Shown one piece after another: positions 35,722 through 44,238 of a DNA stretch of 64,000 nt (within the stretch, counting starts at the first letter, position 1; the number at the start of each line of letters is the position of its first letter). Source of the stretch: Thermoflavimicrobium dichotomicum (GTDB taxonomy: Bacteria; Bacillota; Bacilli; Thermoactinomycetales; Thermoactinomycetaceae); assembly GCF_900114055.1 (NCBI RefSeq), contig NZ_FORR01000004.1:62001-126000 (forward strand). Reading direction: 5' to 3'. The notes under the pieces are model-generated. The model did not search any database. It was not told the origin of the DNA and saw only the letters and a program-made list of their open reading frames with translations. The translations under genes were made by a program, and so were the position numbers.

Positions 35722-36291
35722 TCATTCTTCATCCTGCTGATCTTCATGAATCAAGGCAAGCTCCCCTGTATGCGGATCAATGGTCAATCCATGGACCAAC
35801 ACACCCGGTGGCAATAATGGATGGTTCTTGATCAACTGAACCGTTTCCAATACCCCCTGCTCAACTCCTTCACAACCATTAAGCCAATGATCCACGTCAA
35901 TGCCCGCATGCCGTAAAGTATGAACTTTCTCCGTAGGTAAACCTTTGTTTTTCAACTGCTCGATCACCTGGTTCCCTTTGAGTCCGATCATTCCGCAATC
36001 CAAATGACCAATCACATAAACTTCTTCGGCTTTCAACATCGTCAAGGCCACCAATACACTGCGCATCGTACTGTCAAAAGGATGTGAAATCAAAGCCCCT
36101 GCTGTTTTTATAATTTTTGCATCGCCATTTTTCAGATTGAGCGCTCGTGGCAGAAGCTCTACCAAACGTGTATCCATACACGTAACAATGACCATTTTTT
36201 TATCTGGAAATTTTGTGGTAACCAAAGGTTCATATTCTTTATTTTTGACAAACTGTCGATTAAAATTCAATATCTCTTTTAGTCTGTCCAT
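35722..36291 (-). CDS. Beta-carbonic anhydrase (YtiB-like)
   Basis: 189 residues. Zinc ligands C38, D40 (CMDTR), H96 and C99 (HLDCGM), plus R42, mark a beta-class enzyme that interconverts CO2 and bicarbonate. GGAGG lies before ATG 36291, so the ATG at 36306 inside that site is rejected. Confidence 0.9.
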   Translation of the reverse strand: MDRLKEILNFNRQFVKNKEYEPLVTTKFPDKKMVIVTCMDTRLVELLPRALNLKNGDAKIIKTAGALISHPFDSTMRSVLVALTMLKAEEVYVIGHLDCGMIGLKGNQVIEQLKNKGLPTEKVHTLRHAGIDVDHWLNGCEGVEQGVLETVQLIKNHPLLPPGVLVHGLTIDPHTGELALIHEDQQDEE

Positions 36292-36336
36292 GAAGCATTC
36301 CTCCATGTAACTAACTTTTTCTATTGAATCTATGTG

Positions 36337-36867
36337 TTATAACTCAGATAATTGCTGCATGTGTTGATTCAATCGGTACTTTTCTAACTTTTTGCGTTCA
36401 TCGGGAGTCAATTTTAGCATGTCTTCCGGATGTGGAAACGGTTCGAGTACGACATCCAGATATATGGCTTCATCCATTTTGACTTCCTGAACAATCTTCA
36501 GTTGAATTAAAAGCTCAATCCATTCATCAATGGTTTTGGGATAAGCATATCCTGATCTTTCTAAAATTTTACAAATTTTACGCTCTTGTCGCGCAATATT
36601 GAGATAGGCCTGTTTCTCCTCTTCTGATTTGCAAACAAAAGGCAATGTAAAATCAAAAGGAGACAAAGAAAGCTCCTTTTCCTCCATCTTCATCCATTCC
36701 AATATTTCTTCCTTGGTATACCCCTGCAGGATATATGTCATGACACTCAGTAAAATCGAAATCGTTCCTTTGGGTAGAAAAAGATTCCATCCATTTTGCA
36801 AAAAGTCTGGCGGGAGCGTAACCTTCCCTTCATCCCAGCTTTGACTTAACAATTTCGGCTCCTCCAT
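36337..36867 (-). CDS. Hypothetical protein (176 aa)
   Basis: 176 residues, rich in E, K and L, with alternating helical segments and no membrane span or metal motif. I do not recognise it. The region LLSVMTYILQGYTKEEILEWM resembles a helical interaction domain. It lies upstream of the carbonic anhydrase in the same direction, 45 bases apart. Confidence 0.6.
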   Translation of the reverse strand: MEEPKLLSQSWDEGKVTLPPDFLQNGWNLFLPKGTISILLSVMTYILQGYTKEEILEWMKMEEKELSLSPFDFTLPFVCKSEEEKQAYLNIARQERKICKILERSGYAYPKTIDEWIELLIQLKIVQEVKMDEAIYLDVVLEPFPHPEDMLKLTPDERKKLEKYRLNQHMQQLSEL

Positions 36868-37048
36868 GCCCCTTTATTCCCTCCGGCTAAACCCCATGAT
36901 GCAAAGCAACAAACTTTTAAAACTGGATTTTTATATTTATCCCTTTATTATACATAATAACATTTTTATTTAATAAATAGTAAGAAGTATTTATTGAAGT
37001 GAATGAAAAAATACTAATTCTCTTTCTGCAAAATTAAGATCCTGTTCA

Positions 37049-37078
37049 TTGATTTATTCCGACACATCAAGCTATACT
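37049..37078 (+). promoter_or_regulatory. SigA-type promoter
   Basis: TTGATT, 18-base spacer, TATACT, lying 34 bases before the start of the PGPGW-like gene. Confidence 0.6.
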
Positions 37079-37111
37079 AAACGAGAAATCAAATGGATCA
37101 GGAGTTGTTTT

Positions 37112-37366
37112 ATGAAGCAATCCACATGGAAAAGGTTAGGTATGGCTATTTTAGGATGGGGGTTTATCATTCTTGGAGTAATCGGAGGTTTTATCCCGAT
37201 CCTGCAAGGCTGGATTTTTATTCTGATTGGCTTGTATTTCCTGTCTTTTAGCTCGCCAACGGCCAAACGCTTGCTCGAAAAATTGCGTGCCCGTTTTCCC
37301 AAAGTGGCGGAGAAAGCAGATGAGTTTGTCAACCGTTGGAAGAAGAAACCCAATTCAAGCGAATAG
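37112..37366 (+). CDS. Small membrane protein, PGPGW/DUF454-like
   Basis: 84 residues with two membrane segments around the turn GFIPILQGW, which resembles the PGPGW motif of a small membrane family. A basic soluble tail follows (RFPKVAEKADEFVNRWKKK). AGGAG lies seven bases before ATG 37112, so the frame extension from 37049 is rejected. Function unknown. Confidence 0.7.
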   Translation: MKQSTWKRLGMAILGWGFIILGVIGGFIPILQGWIFILIGLYFLSFSSPTAKRLLEKLRARFPKVAEKADEFVNRWKKKPNSSE

Positions 37367-37387
37367 TTCACCTGCTCAAACAAACAT

Positions 37388-37432
37388 GATGGTAGGGAAA
37401 ACATACCTTCTTTTACCCTACCATTTTTAATT
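37388..37432 (+). terminator. Terminator after PGPGW-like gene
   Basis: ATGGTAGG/CCCTACCAT stem then TTTTTAATTTT. Confidence 0.75.
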
Positions 37433-37463
37433 TTAAATTTTTTGATTATCCATGTCCATGTGT

Positions 37464-38093
37464 TTATTTCACTCTAGCCAATCCAACTCCATCGCCAATC
37501 GTTAACAAAATGGATTCCAGGCGTGGGTCATTTGCCAGCATTTGATTCACCTTTCGTAAGGCATTCGGGGCAGGATTATCGTCTGATGGATCGAGCACTC
37601 GCCCACCAAAGAGCAAATTGTCCAAGGTGATGATCGCACCTGGTTGTGCCAGTTCAATCGCTTTTTCCAGATAATAAACATAATTGGGTTTATCTGCATC
37701 AATAAAAAAGAAATCGAATTTCTCTCCTTCAACTTTAAGCGACTCCAACAATTCTTTTGCATCTCCTACGCGAAATTCCGCTTTGTCTCCCAGTCCGGCC
37801 TTCTGCACATTTTCCAGTGCAAAATCGGCATGTTCCTGTTTCAACTCCAGAGAGATCAGCTTGCCATCCGCAGGAAGTGCTTTCGCTAGCCAGATCGAGC
37901 TGTAACCACCCAGCGCCCCAATCTCCAGGATTTTTTTTGCCCCCACGATTTTTGCCAATAAATAAAGCGTTTGTCCAACTTCAGGCGGAACGGAAATTTG
38001 CGGCATTCCTCTTTCCGCCAATCCTTGCTCAATGGAGCGTTGTACCTCATCTTCTTTTACAAATAAAGAGCGAATGTATTCTACTTCCTTCAT
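37464..38093 (-). CDS. SAM-dependent O-methyltransferase (COG4122 family)
   Basis: 209 residues of the catechol/caffeoyl-CoA O-methyltransferase family. ILEIGALGGYSSIWLA is the SAM site and FFFIDADKPNYVYYLE the metal and substrate loop. Homologues include TrmR-type tRNA methyltransferases, so the substrate could be tRNA or a small molecule. GGGGGAAG lies just before ATG 38093. Confidence 0.82.
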   Translation of the reverse strand: MKEVEYIRSLFVKEDEVQRSIEQGLAERGMPQISVPPEVGQTLYLLAKIVGAKKILEIGALGGYSSIWLAKALPADGKLISLELKQEHADFALENVQKAGLGDKAEFRVGDAKELLESLKVEGEKFDFFFIDADKPNYVYYLEKAIELAQPGAIITLDNLLFGGRVLDPSDDNPAPNALRKVNQMLANDPRLESILLTIGDGVGLARVK

Positions 38094-38126
38094 GCTTCTT
38101 CCCCCTTTTTTTGCCTGCACCAGTCC

Positions 38127-38636
38127 TCATACAAAAGCCCATATGATGACCCGGTCTTGATAGCCGTTACTTGTCCAAAACGCTTGACGCAAAACACCTT
38201 CCTGAACAAAGCCACATTTTTTGTATGTATGAATGGCACGTTCATTCCCTTTAAAAGTATCTAATTGAATGCGGTGCAGATTATAACTTTGAAATAGGAA
38301 ATCAGTAAATTTTCGGAGAGCTTGCGTCCCATATCCCTTTCCCCAATATTCTTTTGCCAGGCACATGCCAATCGTGACCGAACGCGCAACCCGGTCAAAA
38401 TCTCTAAAAGTCACCATGCCTATGGAATGAGGTTCTGTATATCCATCTTCTACCTCTATGATAAACCATCGACGGCGATCTGTGGATCGTTGATTGATAA
38501 TAATTTCCTCAATTTCTTTTCGTGTGAGCAAAGTATCTCCATGTTTTCCGCTTCCCCAAAAGGCAATTTCCGGATCGTTGCGCAAATAGTAAATAAAATC
38601 GACATCCTTTATATCCACTGCACGTATATTCAGCAT
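38127..38636 (-). CDS. GNAT acetyltransferase (RimJ/RimL-like)
   Basis: 169 residues. CLAKEYWGKGYGTQALRKFTDF is the acetyl-CoA site and YKKCGFVQEGVLRQAFWTSNGY the family C-terminus. The substrate is unknown. It lies 33 bases upstream of the methyltransferase gene in the same direction. Confidence 0.85.
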   Translation of the reverse strand: MLNIRAVDIKDVDFIYYLRNDPEIAFWGSGKHGDTLLTRKEIEEIIINQRSTDRRRWFIIEVEDGYTEPHSIGMVTFRDFDRVARSVTIGMCLAKEYWGKGYGTQALRKFTDFLFQSYNLHRIQLDTFKGNERAIHTYKKCGFVQEGVLRQAFWTSNGYQDRVIIWAFV

Positions 38637-38660
38637 GCTATTTCCCCTCTCCTATAGATC

Positions 38661-38686
38661 AAAGCTCCCATTAAAGGGAGCTTTGC
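38661..38686 (-). terminator. Hairpin after DUF4190-like gene
   Basis: AAAGCTCCC/GGGAGCTTT stem; the T run is short. Confidence 0.5.
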
Positions 38687-38700
38687 TGATCCGGATGAAT

Positions 38701-39078
38701 CTAAAATATAATGCGAAATGGCAGGGCGATGGTCATGATGATCAAGGATAAAAGTCCTATCCCCACCGCCCACCAACCAAACGTACTTCCTCTGCGAATG
38801 GCAATTCCACCAATAATAATTCCTGCGGGTGCCAAAATAAACGGCCATAAGAAAAAAGAAATAATGGATATAATTAATCCCGTAATGCCCAGGGCTCGAC
38901 CATTATCTTCTTTTACTCCTACATCCTGATCCTTGCGATCATTTACCATATCTCTCGACAGTGGCGCACCATAAGATGTTGCAAACTCTACATCATCTTT
39001 ATCTGCATCCAAGCGTCCTGCAACATCGCTCTCGTGCTTTGCCTTTTGATCTGCTGGTTTTCTAATTTCTTTATCCAT
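38701..39078 (-). CDS. Small membrane protein, DUF4190-like
   Basis: 125 residues: a charged, likely disordered N-terminal half (about 1-62), then two membrane segments with GRALGITGLIISIISFF and AIRRGSTFGWWAVGIGLLSL. The G/A-rich double helix layout is typical of DUF4190. GGAGGGAAGG precedes ATG 39078. Function unknown. Confidence 0.7.
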   Translation of the reverse strand: MDKEIRKPADQKAKHESDVAGRLDADKDDVEFATSYGAPLSRDMVNDRKDQDVGVKEDNGRALGITGLIISIISFFLWPFILAPAGIIIGGIAIRRGSTFGWWAVGIGLLSLIIMTIALPFRIIF

Positions 39079-39162
39079 TGTCCTTCCCTCCATTGTCCGG
39101 ATCTAGGAATAGTATTTGTAACCGGCAGGGAAGATCATACACCCATAGATACCCAGCAAGAT

Positions 39163-39474
39163 CTAACGGGCATATAAACCTATTCTTCTCTCAATTTGTT
39201 CAATTCTCAGCAATATATCACGAATGATTTGGTCGTACTGACTCAGATCTCTTGCCATCACCTGATAGGAACCTGTTTCATGAATAACAGGATTTTGTTC
39301 TTTCTCCATTTCCAATTTCTTGACTTGCTCTTTTAAACGTTTATTTTCTTCCAAAACTTCTTCATAGTTGCTAATAATTAAATCCAGAAATTCATTGACT
39401 TCATTAACATCATACCCACGTATGGCATGTTTGAACTCCTTGTTATAGATATCCATGGGGGTCAAACGTCTCAT
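39163..39474 (-). CDS. gpsB: Cell-division protein GpsB
   Basis: 103 residues. The N-terminal DivIVA domain reads LTPMDIYNKEFKHAIRGYD then VNEFLDLIISNYE. A coiled coil (about 40-62) and a short C-terminal helix (DILLRIEQIERRIG) follow, as in GpsB. It coordinates penicillin-binding proteins at the septum. GGGAG lies eight bases before ATG 39474. The longer frame to 39588 reads into a mobile element. Confidence 0.85.
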   Translation of the reverse strand: MRRLTPMDIYNKEFKHAIRGYDVNEVNEFLDLIISNYEEVLEENKRLKEQVKKLEMEKEQNPVIHETGSYQVMARDLSQYDQIIRDILLRIEQIERRIGLYAR

Positions 39475-39512
39475 GATGTCACTCCCTAAAAACTTATATC
39501 TAAGACACCATT

Positions 39513-39800
39513 TTGACCACTCCCCATGCGTAAACGCAGGGGATTCTTGGGAACTCCCATCTACTGACAGGATATTGACCAAGCTCAACCCGCCAGTCCA
39601 GCGGTGAAAAGTTGTTTTTTCAAACCAGACCTGTTGCCTGGTTTTCGCTTTTCAGCCTGGTGAAAGTGCAACTTGCTTTAATGACACCATGATACCAAAA
39701 AATTGTCGGACTTGCGAGAGGGTTAACCCCCTTCCTCTTTCGAACGCTCTCTCTCATCCCCACAACTAAAGCTGGGGTTTTCTCGCTCGCAAGGATATAT
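39513..39800 (-). mobile_element. Non-autonomous IS200/IS605-type element upstream of gpsB
   Basis: On the minus strand the left end has AAAACCCC and the hairpin CCCCAGCTTTAGTTGTGGGG (39758-39777). The right end reads GTTCCCAAGAATCCCC, then hairpin CCCCTGCG/CGCATGGGG and GTGGTCAA (39513-39548). The 200 bp between the ends are rich in stems, for example AAACCAGGCAACAGGTCTGG, and may be the guide-RNA region left after loss of tnpB. No protein frame remains. The element separates gpsB from its upstream neighbour. Confidence 0.6.
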
Positions 39801-39837
39801 ATTTCGCTAAATATCATCAGGTTTTATTGAAACCACA

Positions 39838-39878
39838 CAAAAAAAGCCGTTGACTTTCATTTCAAATTCAACGGCTCT
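39838..39878 (-). terminator. Terminator of the spore lipoprotein gene
   Basis: GAGCCGTTGA/TCAACGGCTT stem followed by TTTTTTG on the minus strand. Confidence 0.85.
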
Positions 39879-39890
39879 AGAGACATTGAT

Positions 39891-40424
39891 TTATTTTGCT
39901 TCAGGGAACGTCCGATTGACTAAATCAGTCAAGCGATTGATCAAGCCTTGAACGGGACGGCCTGCTCGAATCTCATCAGCGTATTGATCCAATTGTTTGG
40001 CAAAGTCAGGATTTGCCGAAACATATACACGCTTGATTCCTGGTTCTACATCGCGTGCCCGATCAGCAATCTTTTTCTTTAAGTTATCAGTTAACTTTGC
40101 ATTCCCTACACGTTGATTCAGCGCTACTGCTACATAGGCACGATTCCCCATAATAACCGCAGAAGCTGAACGTATCTCCCTAAGTCCAGTAACCGCATGA
40201 ACGATCCGATCTGCTGCACGAACCTGATAGGACCGCGTCGGAGTTGGAGACGTTCTCGTCCTGGTATCATTCACATATTTGGATGGAATTTCCTTTGTAG
40301 GATAATCTACCCGAGTCGGTGCTGGTCTTGTTTCTTCTGCTCCTTTTCGGTCTGTCTGCATCGCACAACCAATAGAACCAAACAAGAATGTGATCATAAC
40401 GATTCCTTGAAGAAGCCAGCGCAT
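39891..40424 (-). CDS. YhcN/YlaJ-family spore lipoprotein
   Basis: 177 residues with a lipoprotein signal (FLFGSIGC, lipobox Cys about residue 20). A disordered Thr/Pro/Arg-rich stretch follows, then the YhcN/YlaJ domain (AADRIVHAVTGLREIRSASAV to the C-terminus). In Bacillus this family is made in sporulation and found in spore membranes, and it aids germination and outgrowth. GGAGGG precedes ATG 40424, so a start at 40466 is rejected. Confidence 0.85.
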   Translation of the reverse strand: MRWLLQGIVMITFLFGSIGCAMQTDRKGAEETRPAPTRVDYPTKEIPSKYVNDTRTRTSPTPTRSYQVRAADRIVHAVTGLREIRSASAVIMGNRAYVAVALNQRVGNAKLTDNLKKKIADRARDVEPGIKRVYVSANPDFAKQLDQYADEIRAGRPVQGLINRLTDLVNRTFPEAK

Positions 40425-40513
40425 AGAAACCCTCCTTATATATATGGATTTACAGATAGTATTCAAACATCATATTAGAAATATGTATAAAACCACATAA
40501 GGAGGAAATTGCC

Positions 40514-40573
40514 ATGGAATCGTTACTTGATGCAAAAAATTGTTACAAGTCTCCTCATTGTCAACAAGCTTAG
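40514..40573 (+). CDS. Possible 19-codon peptide with strong ribosome site
   Basis: AAGGAGGAA lies seven bases before an ATG that opens MESLLDAKNCYKSPHCQQA and a stop. Two Cys are five residues apart. It is divergent from the spore lipoprotein gene and convergent with yugP. No family is recognised and so short a frame may be chance, but the ribosome site is near consensus. Confidence 0.35.
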   Translation: MESLLDAKNCYKSPHCQQA

Positions 40574-40591
40574 AAAATCCTGAAATGATCT

Positions 40592-41269
40592 CTAATCCTC
40601 ATCTCCTCTTCCAAGCAGGAAGGAAGCATAATATAACAGTTGACCCAAGGCAACCACTGCGCTCCCTACATAGGTCAGTGCAGCAGCATTTAATACACGG
40701 TCCACTCCTCTCTTTTCGCCCTCAGTAATCCAGCCTTGTTGAAGAAGAATTTTTTTTGCTCTTGCGCTTGCATTAAACTCCACAGGTAATGTCACCAAAT
40801 GGAACAGTACAACTCCTGCAAACAAAATGACACCTAACAATACCAGATTCATCGCCTTCAATACAAACCCCATCATCAAAAGCCATGGGGCAATGCCTGA
40901 AGTAATATTGAGGATCGGAACCATTCGATGGCGAAAAACCAAAGCACCATATGCTTCTTTATGTTGCAGTGCATGCCCGCATTCGTGAGCGGCAACCGAT
41001 ACAGATGCGATGGAATCAGATCGATAGACAGGTTCGGAAAGGCGCACAGCGCGAACCGTTGGGTCATAATGATCCGTTAATACTCCAGGTACCATTTCAA
41101 CGGGTACATCATAAAGTCCATTCCGATCTAAAATTTCCCTCGCTACCACGCTACCTGTTAAACCCGAGTGAGTGGGAATATTGGACCAACGACTAAAGCT
41201 CGATTTGACTCGAAATTGTGCCCATAGAGATAAACCTACACCGATCAATGAAATAATTAACCAAATCAT
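40592..41269 (-). CDS. Membrane zinc metallopeptidase (YugP-like)
   Basis: 225 residues. HECGH in AAHECGHALQHKEAYG gives zinc ligands and the catalytic Glu, and PVEFNASARAKKIL supplies a downstream Glu. An N-terminal segment and two central plus one C-terminal membrane segments are present. It matches the YugP (DUF2268-independent, COG2738) peptidase family; substrates are unknown. Confidence 0.88.
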   Translation of the reverse strand: MIWLIISLIGVGLSLWAQFRVKSSFSRWSNIPTHSGLTGSVVAREILDRNGLYDVPVEMVPGVLTDHYDPTVRAVRLSEPVYRSDSIASVSVAAHECGHALQHKEAYGALVFRHRMVPILNITSGIAPWLLMMGFVLKAMNLVLLGVILFAGVVLFHLVTLPVEFNASARAKKILLQQGWITEGEKRGVDRVLNAAALTYVGSAVVALGQLLYYASFLLGRGDED

Positions 41270-41403
41270 TTTCCCTTCTCCTAAACCGTATTTTTAAAGC
41301 CGTCTGTTTATATTTTGCTGTAGGTTTTTATTAATCTATTCATCTTTTTGTTATAATAAATGAGTGTGTCAAGCCACATCATATCGAAAAAGGTGGTGAG
41401 GGT

Positions 41404-42651
41404 ATGCTATTGGGGAAGGATATTCCTTTTATAGCAAAAAAAATGAACTTTTTTGAAAAACTGATCGACTGGGATACTGTCAAATCCTTTCATTTTTTAT
41501 ATGAGCTTGTACTTATCTGGTTTTTTGTCAAAATTGCAGGACATCTGAGTAAAAAAATAGGTCAACCTTCTGTAATGGGAGAATTGTTAGCCGGTGTAAT
41601 TTTAGGACCTGCCATGCTCGGCTGGTTGCATCCGACCCCTCTTATTAAAGAATTGGCGGAAATTGGTGTCATTTTATTAATGTTTTTGGCGGGACTTGAA
41701 ACAGATATCAAAGAATTTATGAAGTCTGCCTTTGCCTCTACTTCTGTGGCAATTTGCGGTATCATTCTTCCATTTATTGGTGGATGGGTTAGTGGTTTAT
41801 GGTTTGGTTTTGACATGCCCACCTCCATTTTTATCGGTACCTTATTAGTTGCGACCAGCGTAAGCATTTCCGTTCAAACCCTCCGTGAACTTGGAAAACT
41901 CCAGTCCAAAGAAGGGGTAACCATTCTGGGCGCTGCCGTTTTGGATGATATCCTGGGAATTATCATCCTCTCTCTTGTGATCGGTTTTACTGCTGGATCT
42001 GGAGGCAGTGCGGCATCCGATCTAATCTTTTTGTTTGTGAAAATCATCTTGTTCTTTATCCTCGTGTATTTGGTTGGAAAAAAAATCCTTCCCTGGGTTT
42101 TCCGTAACATCGCTCACCTTATGACAACAGAAGTGGTACTTACATTTGGTCTAATCACAGCACTCGGATTTGCTTTTCTGGCAGAAATGATGGGACTCGC
42201 TGGAATTGTCGGCTCCTACTTTGCCGGATTGATGTTAAGTTTAACCCCTCAGCGTGAAGAACTGTTTGAAAAAGTAGAAACGGTTTCCTTTTCTTTTTTT
42301 GTCCCCATCTTCTTCGCAAGCATTGGTCTCATTGCGAATATTGAAGAGGTCAATATGACCGTATTGATTCATATTGTCACTCTAACGATCGTTGCCGTAT
42401 TCACCAAATTAATTGGAGGGGCGATTGGTGCAAAAATAGCCAAATTTAATAACCGAAGCTCCATGGGGATTGGTGCTGGCATGATCGCTCGTGGAGAGGT
42501 CGGTCTGATTGTCGCAAGTATTGGCCTCTCTAAGGGATTGATCAACAATGAGCTGTTTACAGCAACCATCGTCATTGTTTTAGTCACTACTTTGGTTACT
42601 CCTCCACTCCTAAAAATCTTTTTTACAGAAAAAAAAAGCTTCTCCAGATAA
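41404..42651 (+). CDS. Cation/proton antiporter, CPA2 family
   Basis: 415 residues, about 12-13 membrane segments. IGQPSVMGELLAGVILGP and FLAGLETDIKEF are CPA2 signatures, and AAVLDDILGIIILSLV carries the paired Asp residues of the ion site. There is no C-terminal TrkA-N domain, so it resembles NapA/YjbQ-core transporters rather than KefB. It should exchange Na+ or K+ for H+. GGTGAGGG precedes the ATG, and a TATAAT box at 41353-41358 may start the transcript. Confidence 0.87.
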   Translation: MLLGKDIPFIAKKMNFFEKLIDWDTVKSFHFLYELVLIWFFVKIAGHLSKKIGQPSVMGELLAGVILGPAMLGWLHPTPLIKELAEIGVILLMFLAGLETDIKEFMKSAFASTSVAICGIILPFIGGWVSGLWFGFDMPTSIFIGTLLVATSVSISVQTLRELGKLQSKEGVTILGAAVLDDILGIIILSLVIGFTAGSGGSAASDLIFLFVKIILFFILVYLVGKKILPWVFRNIAHLMTTEVVLTFGLITALGFAFLAEMMGLAGIVGSYFAGLMLSLTPQREELFEKVETVSFSFFVPIFFASIGLIANIEEVNMTVLIHIVTLTIVAVFTKLIGGAIGAKIAKFNNRSSMGIGAGMIARGEVGLIVASIGLSKGLINNELFTATIVIVLVTTLVTPPLLKIFFTEKKSFSR

Positions 42652-43013
42652 AAAACAATCCACTAAGACCATTATCATGAAAAATAAATAGGGAGTTGGT
42701 TTTAAACCAATTCCCTAAAAAAATTCCTATATATGATTTGAGCTCTCAACGAAGAGCCCTTTCACCTTACTTTCCTCTTTATCTTCTGCAGTAATTTTCA
42801 AAAAACATATATTATTATCATAATTTCAAATCCATATCTACACATACTCCTACCTATGTGACAAAATTTGCGCAAATAAACAGGAAAAAATAAATAAAAA
42901 GAGAATCACCCATACATAATTGTATAAATCGGTTAGGAGTTGGAAACCATAAACCATTGGGTATGTTATGATAAGTTACAAATGAGTGAATTTGTGTAGA
43001 TTGGAGTTTGCTT
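42652..43013. other. Spacer between antiporter and SEDS genes
   Basis: It holds the antiporter terminator and, near 42965, a TTATGATAA -10-like box for the SEDS gene. No coding frame seen. Confidence 0.4.
42689..42725 (+). terminator. Terminator after antiporter gene
   Basis: AGGGAgTTGGTTT/AAACCAAtTCCCT stem followed by AAAAAAATTCC; also usable on the opposite strand. Confidence 0.6.
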
Positions 43014-44156
43014 ATGAAACAAGAACAACTAAAACGTGAAAAACCAGATTACTGGCTAATCCTTGTTACTTTTCTATTGTTAGGCTTTGGCTTAGTGATG
43101 GTATTTAGTGCAAGTTATTATAAAGGCTTACTGGACTATCATGATTCCTATTATTTTATTAAAAAACAATTGGCATTTGGTTTAGTTGGTCTTGTTTTAT
43201 TTTTCATTATTTCCAATATCCATTATTCAATCTATAAAAAATGGGTTGGATTCCTTTTAATTCTCTCTATTCTCCTGCTAATTCTGGTTCTTATCCTTGG
43301 TGACGAAACCAATGGTGCGAAACGTTGGCTGGAGTTTCAATCTGTTTCTTTTCAACCGTCTGAATTCGTCAAACTGACGATGATCATTTATACAGCGTCC
43401 ATCATGGTTAAAAAACAACCTGTGATTCATCAGTTCAAAAGAGCCATTGCTCCGCCGCTTGTTGTCATTGGAATCATTTGTTCGCTACTGGTTCTTGAAC
43501 CACATTTCAGTGCTACTGTTATCATTCTCTTTACTTCCCTTGTGATTATTTTCTGTGCCGGTGCAAGGCTGAAGCATTTGTTTTTGCTCTTTCTGTCTGG
43601 TGTTCCCGTATTGCTTGTCACTCTCTATATGAGCGATTATCGGGTCAAACGACTCGTAACTGTATTTAATCCGTTCAGTGACCCGCAAGGAAGTGGATAT
43701 CAAACCATTTACTCACTCTATGCGATTGGTCCAGGTGGTATAACAGGGGCGGGTTTGGGTAACAGCATTCAAAAAATGGCCTATCTTCCTGAAGCACACA
43801 ACGATTTTATTTTTTCGATCGTAGCCGAAGAGTTAGGTTTTATTGGTGGAGCCTCTTTGATCTGTTTATTCATTATCTTCATCATTCGAGGTATTCGCAT
43901 TTCTTTACAAGCCCCCGATCAATTTGGCACTTTACTTGGCATTGGTATCGTTACATTATTGGGTGTAGAAACCATCTTCAATCTCGGTGTGGTTACTGCT
44001 CTTTTACCTGTAACGGGTATTTCCTTGCCTTTTATTAGCTATGGTGGAACGTCGTTGGTTCTGAAGTTAATGGCTATGGGCATTTTACTCAATATTTCCC
44101 GTTATCGTAAGGTGAAAAGCACAAAGACCAAACAAGTTAGAGCGATCCAAACATAA
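43014..44156 (+). CDS. SEDS-family peptidoglycan glycosyltransferase (FtsW/RodA/SpoVE)
   Basis: 380 residues with about ten membrane segments. Signatures are GLVMVFSASYY, FQPSEFVKLTMI, the EEL motif in FSIVAEELGFIGG and the C-terminal PVTGISLPFISYGGTS. It polymerises lipid II together with a class B PBP. FtsW, SpoVE and RodA cannot be separated by eye. The sequence resembles FtsW/SpoVE more than RodA. GGAG lies seven bases before ATG 43014. No PBP gene is adjacent. Confidence 0.9.
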   Translation: MKQEQLKREKPDYWLILVTFLLLGFGLVMVFSASYYKGLLDYHDSYYFIKKQLAFGLVGLVLFFIISNIHYSIYKKWVGFLLILSILLLILVLILGDETNGAKRWLEFQSVSFQPSEFVKLTMIIYTASIMVKKQPVIHQFKRAIAPPLVVIGIICSLLVLEPHFSATVIILFTSLVIIFCAGARLKHLFLLFLSGVPVLLVTLYMSDYRVKRLVTVFNPFSDPQGSGYQTIYSLYAIGPGGITGAGLGNSIQKMAYLPEAHNDFIFSIVAEELGFIGGASLICLFIIFIIRGIRISLQAPDQFGTLLGIGIVTLLGVETIFNLGVVTALLPVTGISLPFISYGGTSLVLKLMAMGILLNISRYRKVKSTKTKQVRAIQT

Positions 44157-44157
44157 A

Positions 44158-44198
44158 AAACAACCTTAGCCTAAAAAAACAGGCTAAGGTTGTTTTTC
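44158..44198. terminator. Terminator after SEDS gene
   Basis: AACAACCTTAGCCT/AGGCTAAGGTTGTT stem then TTTTT, usable on both strands. Confidence 0.88.
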
Positions 44199-44238
44199 AC
44201 GATGATCTATCCATTCCACCCATCACAAATTCATTTTA

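Noticed and set aside
39475-39588. N-terminal extension of gpsB
   Set aside because: It reads into the right end of the mobile element and lacks the ribosome site found at 39474.
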